Shown here: one piece after another, positions 35,401 through 43,869 of the stretch
Layout of the letters: each line of letters opens with the position of its first letter
Position numbering within the stretch: position 1 is the stretch's first letter
DNA from: Oscillatoriales cyanobacterium
GTDB lineage: Bacteria; Cyanobacteriota; Cyanobacteriia; CACIAM-69d
Reading direction: 5' to 3'
NCBI GenBank assembly: GCA_004292515.1
Contig: RDXB01000057.1
Location: forward strand, 1 to 64,000
DNA length: 64,000 nt
Position numbers and translations under genes: made by a program
Notes under the pieces: model-generated
Databases searched by the model: none
Seen by the model: only the letters and a program-made list of their open reading frames with translations
Told to the model about the DNA's origin: nothing

Positions 35401-36222
35401 TTCAACACCATTAATAAAAATCGGCAGGGGAATTAAGTCGGCAGCTTCAAACTGGTGAATGAGTTGGGCAATGTAGGCCTGTTTTGTCACCACATGCTTG
35501 CGGTAGAGCAGCAGGGCCACAACTGGGCGATCGGCAACTTGGGGAAATTGCGATCGATACCATTGCAAATAGTCGCCAGGCTTCAGAAAGTAGCCCTGAT
35601 AATTGGGATGGAGCAGACCCATGTTGGGAGTTTCGATCGGTTCAGCAATCTCACCAATCTGCAAATCCAAATAGAGCTGGCTAATCATCCACAACATAGC
35701 CGCCACATTTTCGAGGCCACCGGCATTCCAGTAGCCATAAATGATCAGCCAATTTCGTAGATCCTGAACTTTTTTGACGGGTACAAACTTCAGGAGTTTC
35801 GGCCCTGTTTTGAGGAAGCTGAGATAACCCGCCAGTCGATCTTCCTCACGGCCGCTGGAAAATTTGCTCAAAATAAACTGCACGGGTTTGGGCATCCCTT
35901 TGGGCTTGTCGCCAATGCTGAATGCTCCCAAGCGAGTTAAGCTAATCAGCTCGAGGGCCGATTCAAACACCAGTCGGATTGGAATTTGCTGGGTGCGATC
36001 GCGCAGCCACAACACCTGTTCATAGTCAAAAATCAGGCTTGCAAAGAAGACATCGGCTTGCGAGAGGGCCTCAGCAACGCGATCGGGCTGGGTGGTGATG
36101 TCGCGATCGGTAAAGGTGAGGACTTCTAGCTCAGGACAACGGGCGATCGCCGTTTGCGCTGCCTTCCGATAGAGATCGGCATTGAATGTTTCAAATCCAG
36201 CAATCAGTACAATGCGTTTCAT
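32431..36222 (-). CDS. Magnesium-chelatase subunit H-like protein (ChlH/BchH/CobN superfamily)
   Basis: A 1263-residue protein from the ATG at 36222 (MKRIVLIAGFETFN). The N-terminal ~160 residues resemble the DUF3479 domain placed in front of ChlH/BchH (ADVFFASLIFDYEQ, LVFESALELISLTRLGAFSIG). The large CobN/Mg-chelatase domain follows, with FPPGYGATGTAALLNVP, HFGMHGTVEWLPGSPLGNTG, VLANLSGIFRDSFANILELLDD and NEVDSVEYGLTDIQEYYANTGAL-like sequence near the end. Canonical cyanobacterial ChlH is ~1330 residues with a different N-terminus, so this looks like a paralogue, possibly used under different oxygen or light, or for cobalt. Chelation of Mg2+ by protoporphyrin IX (with ChlI and ChlD, not in this window) is the family reaction. 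The exact metal is unproven. Confidence 0.85.
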   Translation of the reverse strand: MKRIVLIAGFETFNADLYRKAAQTAIARCPELEVLTFTDRDITTQPDRVAEALSQADVFFASLIFDYEQVLWLRDRTQQIPIRLVFESALELISLTRLGAFSIGDKPKGMPKPVQFILSKFSSGREEDRLAGYLSFLKTGPKLLKFVPVKKVQDLRNWLIIYGYWNAGGLENVAAMLWMISQLYLDLQIGEIAEPIETPNMGLLHPNYQGYFLKPGDYLQWYRSQFPQVADRPVVALLLYRKHVVTKQAYIAQLIHQFEAADLIPLPIFINGVEAHVIVRDWLTTTDEQASRAAGDRALKSLSEEAVRVDAIVSTIGFPLVGGPAGSMEAGRQVAVAQRILSAKNVPYLVAAPLLIQDLKSWTRQGIGGLQSVVLYALPELDGAIDTVPLGGLVGDDIYLIPERVQRLIGRVKGWIQLRQTAAQNRKLAIILYGFPPGYGATGTAALLNVPRSLLKLLQSLQDQGYDVGDLPEDGEVIIQQVKAADDRWQLGHPHRSESDHQPHHDGWVSAQTLDRWLGYLQTSRITKQWGSLTQSGIKTFGDQLYVGGVQFGQVWIGVQPPLGLQGDPMRLMFERDLTPHPQYAAFYQWLQRDLQPHAVIHFGMHGTVEWLPGSPLGNTGYSWSDILLGNLPNLYIYAANNPSESILAKRRGYGVLISHNVPPYARAGLYKELVSLRDLIAEYRENPQANRSLREPIAQRTLDLGLDRDCPLTEARSLGIELSVETLCMFGPDVLDRYFSQVYQYLQELEQRLFSSGLHVLGAAPNVEQLLSYLTAYFEEQLPYAVLEAIAQGGDLERIINAYRYWFSQEYPRRSFELAESVSKTIQEAILLRELLLQNTDEITNLLRGLNGEYIPPAPGGDLLRDGPGALPTGRNIHALDPYRMPSPGAYERGKAIARELIAQHQQEQGTYPETIAVMLWGLDAIKTKGESLGILLELVGAEPLKEGTGRIVRYELIPLEQLGRPRIDVLANLSGIFRDSFANILELLDDLFVRAATADEPIEQNFIRKHTLELQAQGVENPTARLFSNPAGDFGSLVNDRVNDGNWDSGDELADTWKSRNAFSYGRSDRGQARPQVLDRLLATTGRIVQEIDSVEYGLTDIQEYYANTGALKRAAERQQSGPVTATFVESFGKNPQPRELNSLLRLEYRTKLLNPKWAKAMADQGSGGAFEISQRMTALLGWSGTTDFTDRWVYDGAAETYALDRTMAEQLRRANPEAFRNIVGRLLEANGRGFWQTSPDTINQLQSLYDETDATLEGIS

Positions 36223-36702
36223 CGGTTTCACAGGTGCGCCCCAGTTATTCAGCGATTAGCGTTACCAGCTCGGTCAGGATCATTGATCAGGATCACGGAT
36301 ATAGATTCAATTTTTCGATTAGTAATTAATCATCAGTTAATCGCCGCTGCCCAATTTCATCAGTACAACGATATTTTCATGACCAAATTTCGTGATCAAG
36401 TTTTGTGATTGAATCTTGCGATTAGGCCTTGCGATTAGGTCTTGCAATTAGGTCTCGTGCGTGGAACCCAACGCAGTCTATTCAAACTTGACTGGTATTG
36501 GGTTTTGTACTTCAACCCAAGTTGCCGACTTGAACTTTGACCCTTTGCTTTTCAGTCACAATTTTCAGCCGCAAATTAAAGCTTGCTGCCCTAGTCCTAA
36601 AAACTGCAAAACGCCACGGTTTGCAGCACCACAGCCCCACAAGAAGCTGGATGCTTACTTGATAGTTTAACAAAAATTTACAAATCAGCCCAAGTCTGGC
36701 GA
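36223..36702. other. Spacer with degenerate repeats
   Basis: 480 bp, AT-rich. Three short direct repeats (TTGCGATTAGG, TTGCGATTAGG, TTGCAATTAGG) lie at 36414-36450. They are followed by a degenerate relative of the 27453-27535 element (GGAACCCAACGCAG ... ATTGGGTTTTGT ... CAACCCAAG). No gene is supported. Confidence 0.55.
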
Positions 36703-37158
36703 TCAGCCGATCGCACGTCGCGACGGGTCCTTGGCCTGATTGGCTTGTGCTAAAAACCGCTCCACCAGCACGATCGCAGCAATGTCATCAACGGGGCGCG
36801 GGGGCTGACGCATCCCCTGAGGCAGCAACCTACGCCAGCCTCGGGGGGGATGCAGTTCCCAGTAGCGATCGCGCGCAGCCAAGGTGGTGTATCGCTCATC
36901 CACCAGTTGAATCGGCGGCGCATCGGGCCAGTCAGCCCGCAAACGACCCAGCCACGCTTTGGAGGTGGTGCGATCGCCCATGACGAGCAGTGCCGCACCA
37001 TACTGCTGTTGCCAATCCTGCAAATGGGCCACGGCTGCCGGTGCAGGAACAACAGCATAGTTGAGGATTTCCCCAGTCGATCGCAGCACTGCCAGTCCAC
37101 ATTTAGCACTACCGGGATCGAATCCCAAATACACCACTTCACTCAAAGAATTACCCAT
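36703..37158 (-). CDS. YqgF/RuvX-type RNase H-fold nuclease
   Basis: A 151-residue protein from the ATG at 37158. The N-terminal YLGFDPGSAKCGLAVL carries the first catalytic Asp. VMGDRTTSKAWLGRL and LVDERYTTLAARDRYWEL hold the Glu, and RPVDDIAAIVLVERFL holds the last Asp. The layout is that of the cyanobacterial branch of YqgF-like pre-16S rRNA nucleases/Holliday-junction resolvase homologues, which is longer and distinct from standard RuvX. The upstream gene (37226-38026) ends 67 bases away on the same strand, and the two are probably co-transcribed. Whether it processes rRNA or DNA junctions cannot be told. Confidence 0.85.
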   Translation of the reverse strand: MGNSLSEVVYLGFDPGSAKCGLAVLRSTGEILNYAVVPAPAAVAHLQDWQQQYGAALLVMGDRTTSKAWLGRLRADWPDAPPIQLVDERYTTLAARDRYWELHPPRGWRRLLPQGMRQPPRPVDDIAAIVLVERFLAQANQAKDPSRRAIG

Positions 37159-37225
37159 GAATACTGGTGGAAATCCCCGCAATTGATGCAGAAATGAAAG
37201 TTCAAATCTCGCCTAGCGATCGCCT

Positions 37226-38026
37226 TTATTGTTCCTTGCCTGCCACTGCCGTGCGGCGCACTTTCAAGGTAACATTCATACCCTCGCTCGATTGTTCCAA
37301 GACCAACAAAGGTGTGGGTTTTGCCTTTTGATCCCAGCTAATGGTGACGATCCGCCCTTGGATAGTGGGTTGCCACCGATCGTCCTCATCATCCAAGCTG
37401 AGATAACGCTCTAGACAAGTAATAATTTCCTCGATCGTGCGGGATGTGGGCTGGGTGGGCAGTTTAGTAATCCGAATTTGCACCCGAAACAGCACACGCT
37501 TAACTTTCTTGATCCCATCACTGCTGGTTTCATATTCCACATCAAAAAGCTGATCGACTTGTCGCCCCTGACCTGTGGCTGCATTCGCCGGTTGCTGCAC
37601 ACCTGCCTGTTGTTGGGTTGGGCGCAGTGCCACAGAGACCATTGTTTTGACCTTCATCTTGATTTGATTGACGATCGCGAAATGGAAGGTTTCTTCCTGC
37701 ATCCGCATTCGCAAATAATCCAGATTGAATTCACGCGAGTTGATCAAGTCTGGATTGGCTTCCATCCGCTGGATACTTTTAAGAGCCAAATCCAACCGTT
37801 TCTTTAACTCTCGAGTCCGAAACTCCTCAGCTCGGATTTGTTTTTTCAGCTTGTCAGTTTCCAGTTTAAAGTAAATGCCGCCCGCCAGTAGTAATACTGC
37901 CAATACGCCACTACCCATCAGCCATCCATTACCTGGTTCTGGTGCAGGCGATGTCGCACTGGGTTTTGGTGCGACGGCAATTGTAAAAGTCTGAGCGGAG
38001 GAGTGATTAGAATAGCTCACGGACAC
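37226..38026 (-). CDS. Membrane-anchored coiled-coil protein, conserved in cyanobacteria
   Basis: A 266-residue protein. A Pro/Ala-rich N-terminus precedes one membrane helix (GSGVLAVLLLAGGIYF, ~residues 38-54) and then a charged coiled coil (KLETDKLKKQIRAEEFRTRELKKRLDLALKSIQRME). The C-terminal ~120 residues form a mixed alpha/beta domain (VDQLFDVEYETSSDGIKKVKRVLFRVQIRITKLP, GRIVTISWDQ) with no motif that I know. A Gln/Ala-rich linker separates the two. The pattern suggests an inner-membrane protein with a large soluble domain. It sits upstream of the YqgF-like gene in the same direction. Function unknown. Confidence 0.75.
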   Translation of the reverse strand: MSVSYSNHSSAQTFTIAVAPKPSATSPAPEPGNGWLMGSGVLAVLLLAGGIYFKLETDKLKKQIRAEEFRTRELKKRLDLALKSIQRMEANPDLINSREFNLDYLRMRMQEETFHFAIVNQIKMKVKTMVSVALRPTQQQAGVQQPANAATGQGRQVDQLFDVEYETSSDGIKKVKRVLFRVQIRITKLPTQPTSRTIEEIITCLERYLSLDDEDDRWQPTIQGRIVTISWDQKAKPTPLLVLEQSSEGMNVTLKVRRTAVAGKEQ

Positions 38027-38537
38027 GGTGTAAATCCTCTTAAGCGATCAGCAAATAGCAGATGCTCCTCAACAGCAATGAGCGTAAGAATGGCTCATTT
38101 TGATGACTCGTTTTTTGTGTTAGGCAATAGATCTAGATCAACATGGCTCAGACGAGCTTTGATTAATCGGTCATTGGGTGAGTAGACTCCAGATCTATGA
38201 TTTCCTCGGATTTTCTCGGTCTCCGTTGATCTCCTGCGACCGAAACTTTAGCCGATTAAATCACCTCCCTCATCTCCAGTTTACTGGGGTTTTTGGCAAT
38301 GGCAAAACCTAAGAGAATTGTCATTAGCGATCGCCCCTGTCCCATTAATGTGTTGTTAATCACAGGGTTGGGTCTAGTGGGGTCGATTACTCATCCCTCA
38401 ACACCCCATCGAGTCTTTGGATTGTTGTCCTGGGTCTCGAGTCCCTCCCAGCGGCCAATGAGCCTTGATCGACTAATCCAGCACGAGCCATTGCATGGTT
38501 AGCTTATAGAATAGGCTCTCTGAACGGGATAGGAACA
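38027..38537. other. Spacer of ~500 bp without a supported gene
   Basis: A plus-strand frame from the ATG at 38299 to 38502 (67 residues, MAKPKRIVISDRPCP...) is the only candidate. It has no ribosome site and no recognisable family. No copy of the dispersed repeats is seen here. Confidence 0.4.
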
Positions 38538-38909
38538 ATGGATTATATGACTGGGGGTTCGCCCTATGTATTGCTGGCAGCAGGTGTGGCGGCAGGGGCG
38601 CTATCCGGTCTGGCATTTGCGAAAAGCCTCCGGGAGCAAGGCAAATCCTGGCTGAAGTCGCCTGATCGCGACCCGGCTGCCATGCAAGGGCCCGAATTGT
38701 GGCTTCCTTTTGTGGGTATGGCCGGTGGTGCGGGGTTCTTCTTGGCGGCGACGCTGCAATGTTTTGCGTTTCCCGTGGACTTGTCCTATAAGCTGTCGAT
38801 GCCCGTGGCGATCGGGGGAGCGATCGTCGTTTGGTGGCAATTCGGCATTATTTTGCGGCAAATTCAGCGGGGCGGAGTTGGGGCGATCGACTTGAGTTCC
38901 TTGCAATAA
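38538..38909 (+). CDS. Small integral membrane protein, conserved hypothetical
   Basis: A 123-residue protein with three predicted membrane helices: VLLAAGVAAGALSGLAFA, LPFVGMAGGAGFFLAATLQCFAF and MPVAIGGAIVVWWQFGIIL. A charged loop (KSLREQGKSWLKSPDRDPA) separates the first two. GGATAGGAACA precedes the ATG and fits a ribosome site. I do not recognise the family. It is convergent with the DUF2059-like gene. Confidence 0.75.
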   Translation: MDYMTGGSPYVLLAAGVAAGALSGLAFAKSLREQGKSWLKSPDRDPAAMQGPELWLPFVGMAGGAGFFLAATLQCFAFPVDLSYKLSMPVAIGGAIVVWWQFGIILRQIQRGGVGAIDLSSLQ

Positions 38910-39004
38910 TTACTGGCAAAACTGCTTGTAATCATGACTAGCAACCAGGAACTGCAATCCTAATTCGTGATCAACGCGGGGTGGATTGACCCATCTACCC
39001 CGCA

Positions 39005-39613
39005 TCAAAGTGACATACCCTCAGGCACAGGAATTGAGCCGTTGTTATAGTCTTCCCAAATTCGAGCAAAAAAGAGTCGGCGATCGAGTCGCGTGGCTGA
39101 ATAACTAGCAAGCTCGGTTTGCAGAAATTTGCGAAGTGTTGGGTTTTGGGCGAGGGCTAGCAGCTCCTGTAGTTCTGATTCAGAAAAGGTATCTTCTAGC
39201 CGACGACTGTATTTTAAGGCCACCGTTTTCCAGCCGCCCCGCTCTGCCATCACGCTGGTTAGCCAGTCTACAAACCGCTGGGAGTGGGTTGGCAAAGTTG
39301 CCAAATCCACCGCATTGCCAATGAACAGATCGTAGCGCTTGGCTACACCCAATTCCTGCAAAATAGCGGTGGCCAATTGCCGCTTGGTCATGGATTGGGC
39401 TGTTTCGCTGCTGATTGGTTCAGGGGAGACGGGTTCGATCGCCCCCGCCGGTTGCAAATGGGCGATCGCCAAAACCAAACAGAACCCCGCAGCAGCCAGG
39501 GCGATCGACTGCCAAGTGTTGATGATGGATGGCCTTTGAGGAGATGGCCTTTGAGGAGATGGCCTTTGAGGGGATGGTTTTTGAGGGGATGGTTTTTGAG
39601 AAGATTGCGACAC
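39005..39613 (-). CDS. DUF2059-like exported or anchored protein
   Basis: A 202-residue protein. The N-terminus is a PSPQRPSPQK repeat encoded by a 15-bp tandem array (39532-39606), followed by a hydrophobic segment (IALAAAGFCLVLAIAHLQPAGAI) with a likely cleavage site. The soluble domain (MTKRQLATAILQELGVAKRYDLFI ... YSRRLEDTFSESELQELLALAQNPTLRKFLQTE) is of the DUF2059 type, helical, with the usual 'FSESELQELLAFYxxPxGxKF' motif. Function unknown. The repeats before the membrane segment would be cytoplasmic, and their number may vary between strains. Confidence 0.75.
   Translation of the reverse strand: MSQSSQKPSPQKPSPQRPSPQRPSPQRPSIINTWQSIALAAAGFCLVLAIAHLQPAGAIEPVSPEPISSETAQSMTKRQLATAILQELGVAKRYDLFIGNAVDLATLPTHSQRFVDWLTSVMAERGGWKTVALKYSRRLEDTFSESELQELLALAQNPTLRKFLQTELASYSATRLDRRLFFARIWEDYNNGSIPVPEGMSL
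39532..39606. repeat. 15-bp tandem repeat within the DUF2059-like gene
   Basis: Five copies of GGCCTTTGAGGAGAT, with variants GGTTTTTGAGGGGAT. They keep the frame and encode repeated PSPQR/K. Confidence 0.9.
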
Positions 39614-39755
39614 GAAATGAGGCCTGATTTGATGAACTTGAGTTGAGGTGTTGCGTCAGTTGGCGATCGCAATTTTTAGTTGTGAGATTCATTGAATTCA
39701 GTAAATTCACTGGGTTCAAAGACTTTACTGGATTCAGATCATCGAGCTATTCAAG

Positions 39756-42506
39756 CTATTCAACAGTGGCTGATGACCGAGCCGCAGAACGCCCCGGACG
39801 CGATCGCTCCCGCTTGCCGATTGTGCCGCGTGTGACCCCCAGTTGGCTGGTTAGTTGCAGATCTTGCCAAAGCTGCACACCAGAGATTTCGCCCCGCAGG
39901 AGCTGCTGATAGCGATCAATCGATTGGCGCACGCGATCGGGTGACTCATCCAAAAACTCCAGCCGGAATCGTCGCCCCCCAGCGGTCATCAACCGTTGCA
40001 CTACCTCAGCACCGGTTTGAGCCACCCCATTAAACACTGTGTTGCGACAGCCTGCATCGGCTTGCAGGATATGCTCAACCCCAGCGCGATCGCGAAGTTT
40101 CACAGCATAATCTTCGCAGGGACGGCCACAATTTGTATGGTCGGTTCCCGTTGATAAAAAGGCGCAAAATACGCAATGTTCCATGTGAAACATCGGCATA
40201 TGTTGATGAATCGTTACCTCTAGCCAGTCAGCGGGGCAAGCTGTCAGTAAATCCGTCAGTTGCTCCCCATTTAAATCATAGGAAGCGGTTAGATATTGCA
40301 AATTAAACTGGGTTTTGAAATATCGAGCCGTGATCGGATTCGAGATATTCAGCGAAAAGTCACCCACACAGAGTTGATCAGCAAAAAAGGCTAGGTGATC
40401 ATAATTGCGAATCAAATAACCATCGGCATGACTGTTGCGAACCTGCTCTAAAATCCAGGTTTCACCAGTTTTGTAAATACGTGGAGGTGCTACGAATAAA
40501 ACTTGGTTTGAGTCAGTTTTATGGGCACGAAACCAGTCCACGATCGCTCGGTATTGGCGCGGATCTTCCAACTCGCAATAAAACCGCTGGATCTCCGAGT
40601 CGATCGCCGCTGCTAATTGTTCTTGATTACGCACCAACACAGAAATCTGGGCCGGCTCAGGCGATCGCGCTGGTGTGAGTGGGTAAAGATCTCGCGATCG
40701 CGCCTCAGCTTGCAACATCCAACGGGGCGGCTGCGATCGCTGCTGTTCCAATTGGGTCACCAGTTCTCGCCGCATCCGGTTCAACTCGCTGGCGGGCAAA
40801 ATCACCGGCTCCGTCAGGTGGCTGGTCAGCTCACCCAGGCAAAAGGGCGTGTTGCCCAGCCGACCCAATTGATCGCGCAGCCGATCGCTCGTCAGGGGTT
40901 GTCGCTCGGCGGCCGCTAGGGGCTGGGCCGAGGTGACCTGGGCAATGTGGCCCGCTGAATCTCGGGCGATCGCGGTGGCCGGCTGCCCGATCGCCCCGTG
41001 AAATTCAATCGCGATCGGGCGCTGAAACTTGGGTTGGTCGCCCGCATAGGTTTGGCGCACCCGCTTTTCCAGTTCCGGGTCAGAGGTTTTCCAGACCCGA
41101 TCGCCCGATCGCACCCGCCGCAGATCCAGTTGGCTAAACCGATCGACCCGCAGCCCCCACAGATCCGCCCCGCGCCGTCCCGATCGCGCCGGTTCAGCAA
41201 CCTCACAAACGCGGCCGCCCTGTTCACCGCCGGCCCCATCTAGCCCAATTCCATCGCCCGATCGCACCGTCACCACCGTCACTGACCGATCGGGCGATCG
41301 CACCCACAGCCAATCGCCCTCGACCCGCACCACTTCGCCCAAATAGGCCCCGCGCTTTTTGGCATATTCCCCATGCACCAGCGCTTGGTTGTTGATCCCC
41401 TCAAACCAACCCGTGAACAACCCCCGCGAAAAGGACATCTCCAATTCGTAGCGATCGGCTGAATCAGTTAGGGGTTGCGATTGTGGTTGTGATTGCGGTT
41501 GTGATTGCGGCTGGGATGATCGCGGTCGCGATCGCGATGGGGCAAGGGGCTTAAGCCCCTTGTCTACCTGGTCGAGCTGATTGGCCACAGTTGCCACGGC
41601 GCGATCGAGGGCTTGGCGATAAATTCGCGTCGTACTAGCCACATATTCCGGGGCTTTCAGGCGACCCTCAATCTTCAGGCAACTAACCCCCGCCGCCACC
41701 AACTCCGACAACACCGGCAACCCCGACAAATCCTGGGGACTCAACAGATAGTCGCGATCGCCCAAATCCACCACCTGCCCATCCGCCAGCAGCTCGTAGG
41801 ACATCCGACAAGCCTGGGCGCATTCCCCCCGATTCGCCGATCGCCCACCCAGCGCCTCACTGGTCAAGCACTGGCCCGAATAGGCCACACAGAGCGCCCC
41901 ATGCACAAACACCTCTAGCGGCAGGGACAATCCGCGATCGCCCAATTGCCCCTGGATTTTTTGGATTTCCTTGATCGAGCATTCCCGCGCCAACACCACC
42001 AACTGGCAGCCCAGCTCCCGCGCGAAGGCCACCCCCGCCGCGCTGGTGATCGTCATTTGGGTCGAAGCATGGATCGGAAAATCCGGCGACAAATGCCGAA
42101 TCAACTGCACCAAGCCCACATCCTGCACGATCGCCGCATCCACCCCCGCCGCAATAATCGACTTCAGGTAGCGCTCCGCCTCGGCCAGCTCATCCGTAAA
42201 AATCAGGGTATTGATCGTCACATAACCCTTCACGCCGCGCCGATGCAACCAAGCCATCAACTCCGGCAAATCTGCCTCGGTGAAGTTCTCGGCCCGCATC
42301 CGGGCATTGAAGCGATCGAGACCAAAATAAATCGCATCGGCCCCGTTTTCCACCGCCGCTTTCACACAATCCCAATTCCCAGCCGGTGCCAGTAATTCTG
42401 GTCGTTGCACTGGCTGGGTGAAGTTGTCCTTGGGGAATGGTTCAACGGATTGAAAAGCGGATTGAGAAGCAGTTCGATCGCGAAACTCAGGCGCGGCAGA
42501 AGACAT
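39756..42506 (-). CDS. U32-family peptidase/hydroxylase with repeat-derived insertion
   Basis: A 916-residue protein from the ATG at 42506. The N-terminal TIM-barrel region is typical: RPELLAPAGNWDCVKAAVENGADAIYFGLDRFNARM, the signature HGALCVAYSGQCLTSEALGGRSANRGECAQACRMSYEL, then LKIEGRLKAPEYVASTTRIYRQALDRA. The long form has a C-terminal domain with its own Cys set (HCVFCAFLSTGTDHTNCGRPCEDY), which may hold an iron-sulfur cluster. E. coli relatives (RlhA, TrhP) hydroxylate RNA bases, and the same role is inferred here. Around residues 316-345 the protein has a family A palindrome translated as DKGLKPLAPS, followed by an SQPQSQPQSQ repeat, which are absent from what I know of the family. Confidence 0.88.
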   Translation of the reverse strand: MSSAAPEFRDRTASQSAFQSVEPFPKDNFTQPVQRPELLAPAGNWDCVKAAVENGADAIYFGLDRFNARMRAENFTEADLPELMAWLHRRGVKGYVTINTLIFTDELAEAERYLKSIIAAGVDAAIVQDVGLVQLIRHLSPDFPIHASTQMTITSAAGVAFARELGCQLVVLARECSIKEIQKIQGQLGDRGLSLPLEVFVHGALCVAYSGQCLTSEALGGRSANRGECAQACRMSYELLADGQVVDLGDRDYLLSPQDLSGLPVLSELVAAGVSCLKIEGRLKAPEYVASTTRIYRQALDRAVATVANQLDQVDKGLKPLAPSRSRPRSSQPQSQPQSQPQSQPLTDSADRYELEMSFSRGLFTGWFEGINNQALVHGEYAKKRGAYLGEVVRVEGDWLWVRSPDRSVTVVTVRSGDGIGLDGAGGEQGGRVCEVAEPARSGRRGADLWGLRVDRFSQLDLRRVRSGDRVWKTSDPELEKRVRQTYAGDQPKFQRPIAIEFHGAIGQPATAIARDSAGHIAQVTSAQPLAAAERQPLTSDRLRDQLGRLGNTPFCLGELTSHLTEPVILPASELNRMRRELVTQLEQQRSQPPRWMLQAEARSRDLYPLTPARSPEPAQISVLVRNQEQLAAAIDSEIQRFYCELEDPRQYRAIVDWFRAHKTDSNQVLFVAPPRIYKTGETWILEQVRNSHADGYLIRNYDHLAFFADQLCVGDFSLNISNPITARYFKTQFNLQYLTASYDLNGEQLTDLLTACPADWLEVTIHQHMPMFHMEHCVFCAFLSTGTDHTNCGRPCEDYAVKLRDRAGVEHILQADAGCRNTVFNGVAQTGAEVVQRLMTAGGRRFRLEFLDESPDRVRQSIDRYQQLLRGEISGVQLWQDLQLTSQLGVTRGTIGKRERSRPGRSAARSSATVE
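41543..41562. repeat. Family A palindrome inside the U32 gene
   Basis: CAAGGGGCTTAAGCCCCTTG lies within the coding sequence, in frame and without flanking family A blocks. Just before it on the minus strand lies sequence encoding QVDK, and after it a GGTTGTGATTGC-type tandem array (about 41473-41518) encoding QPQSQPQS. Confidence 0.85.
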
Positions 42507-42702
42507 GTTTAATTTTGCGTCGCGTAATCGAGAACGACAGAGCAAGCGTGGTGCAAGAGTAATGCAACAGTAGTGTGGAGACTGAAGATTTATCCCTTGA
42601 GCTTCAACATCATAGTGCTAACTTTCTCCCACAAGATCGCGCGATGGCAGTCAACCCCCCTGGCTATCCTCGTCGCCCTAGTCGCGCCGACATTCCCCCT
42701 GA

Positions 42703-43017
42703 GCAATTAATGTCAGTCACGATGCCACCCATCGGGACTCGTACCCATTTATTTTGCTGAATTTGATGCTGTCGTTCCAGGCCGCCTATACAGCACCGAT
42801 CATCATGATGAGCCAAAATCGACAATCCGAAATCGATCGCCAAGAAGTCAAGCATGATCACGAAGTTAATTTGAAGTCGGAACTAGAAATCGAACTACTT
42901 CGCGACAGAATCAACCTGTTGCGAGAAGCAGAATTGAGCGAGATTCTGCATTGATTGCGCGCACAACAGAAATAGATCCACGACCTGCAAAAGCAGTTGG
43001 GAAATATTGGGAGATAG
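42703..43017 (+). pseudogene. 3' remnant of a DUF1003 membrane protein gene
   Basis: In one plus-strand frame the sequence reads HRDSYPFILLNLMLSFQAAYTAP, then IIMMSQNRQSEIDRQEVKHD and HEVNLKSELEIELLRDRI. This is the characteristic second helix and C-terminal tail of DUF1003 proteins. The frame is closed upstream by TGA at 42700, so the first helix and start are missing. It is interrupted by TGA at 42952 and TAG shortly after, with the tail pattern (LRAQQK, IHDLQKQLGNIGR) still readable beyond both. It is a decayed fragment. An internal ATG exists (42766) but would yield only half of the domain. Confidence 0.8.
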
Positions 43018-43271
43018 TCCACCGTGGGGATCGCTGAGACAGCTAGGGGATCTTCCGGGATCGGCGATCGATTACCGGGTCACTTCCCCTCCAAGGCGAT
43101 CGCCCCATTCAAACAAGACGCACAAAACGCGAAACGGCCAATCAGTGGATTGGCCGAGCTGCGTTAGTTGAGTTGATGGATTTACTGCCGCTTCAGCTAC
43201 TTCAATTAATTTCAATCAATCTCAATTAATTTCAATCGACTTCAATCAACCGTGCAGTGCAGGGGACTGCA

Positions 43272-43739
43272 TTAGGGATTGACGGAACTATCACCGGTCG
43301 ATCGCTGCATTTGCAAAATCGAGCCGTTGTAGGGATTGGGCAAATCCTGGGTGCGAATCCAAGGATCAGCGAGGCTTTGGCGCTTTTGCAGCTCTTGGTA
43401 GAGGCGCGAGAGGTTGCGGCTGTCGGCGTTCGTGCCGTTTTCGGGGAAGGGCAACCCAAGGATGAATTGCAACTGGCCAAAGATGTTTTGGTCGGTGTGG
43501 GTCGGTGGGTTATTGCGATAGAAGGTGGCATCCACCGCTTCGGGGATGGTGACGATCGGGACGGTGCGACTAGAGGTGCTGGGAGCGGGTTGGCTGCTCG
43601 GGATGCCCGCGCCGATCGGATCTTCGGGGCCAGGGACAACTACCCGATCGCTATAATCCTGGGCAAATGCGGGGCTAAGGCTCAGAACGGTTGCGGCGAT
43701 CGCTGACCCGATCGCGCCAGCCCAAACTCGTGCAGTCAT
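43272..43739 (-). CDS. Secreted conserved cyanobacterial protein
   Basis: A 155-residue protein. A signal peptide is clear (VWAGAIGSAIAATVLSLSPAFAQD, cleavage after AFA). The mature part is rich in Pro, Ser and Thr at first (GAGIPSSQPAPSTSSRTVPIV), followed by a compact stretch (EAVDATFYRNNPPTHTDQNIFGQLQFILGLPFPEN, SRLYQELQKRQSLADPWIRTQDLPNPYNGSIL). I do not know its function. It is probably periplasmic or extracellular. The ATG at 43739 fits the signal peptide. Confidence 0.75.
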   Translation of the reverse strand: MTARVWAGAIGSAIAATVLSLSPAFAQDYSDRVVVPGPEDPIGAGIPSSQPAPSTSSRTVPIVTIPEAVDATFYRNNPPTHTDQNIFGQLQFILGLPFPENGTNADSRNLSRLYQELQKRQSLADPWIRTQDLPNPYNGSILQMQRSTGDSSVNP

Positions 43740-43869
43740 GGTTTGCTCCTAGGTGCTTACTCCTCCAGCCTGAGCCAGCGGGACGATCGAAGGGAGGTCT
43801 GCATGGCTTCGTTGCTTGCCCCATCTTGCCACGAGGGACTGGGCGACGCAACGTACTGGTCCATTCCAG

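Noticed and set aside
38299..38502. 67-codon frame upstream of the small membrane protein
   Set aside because: No ribosome site or family; retained only as a remark on the spacer.
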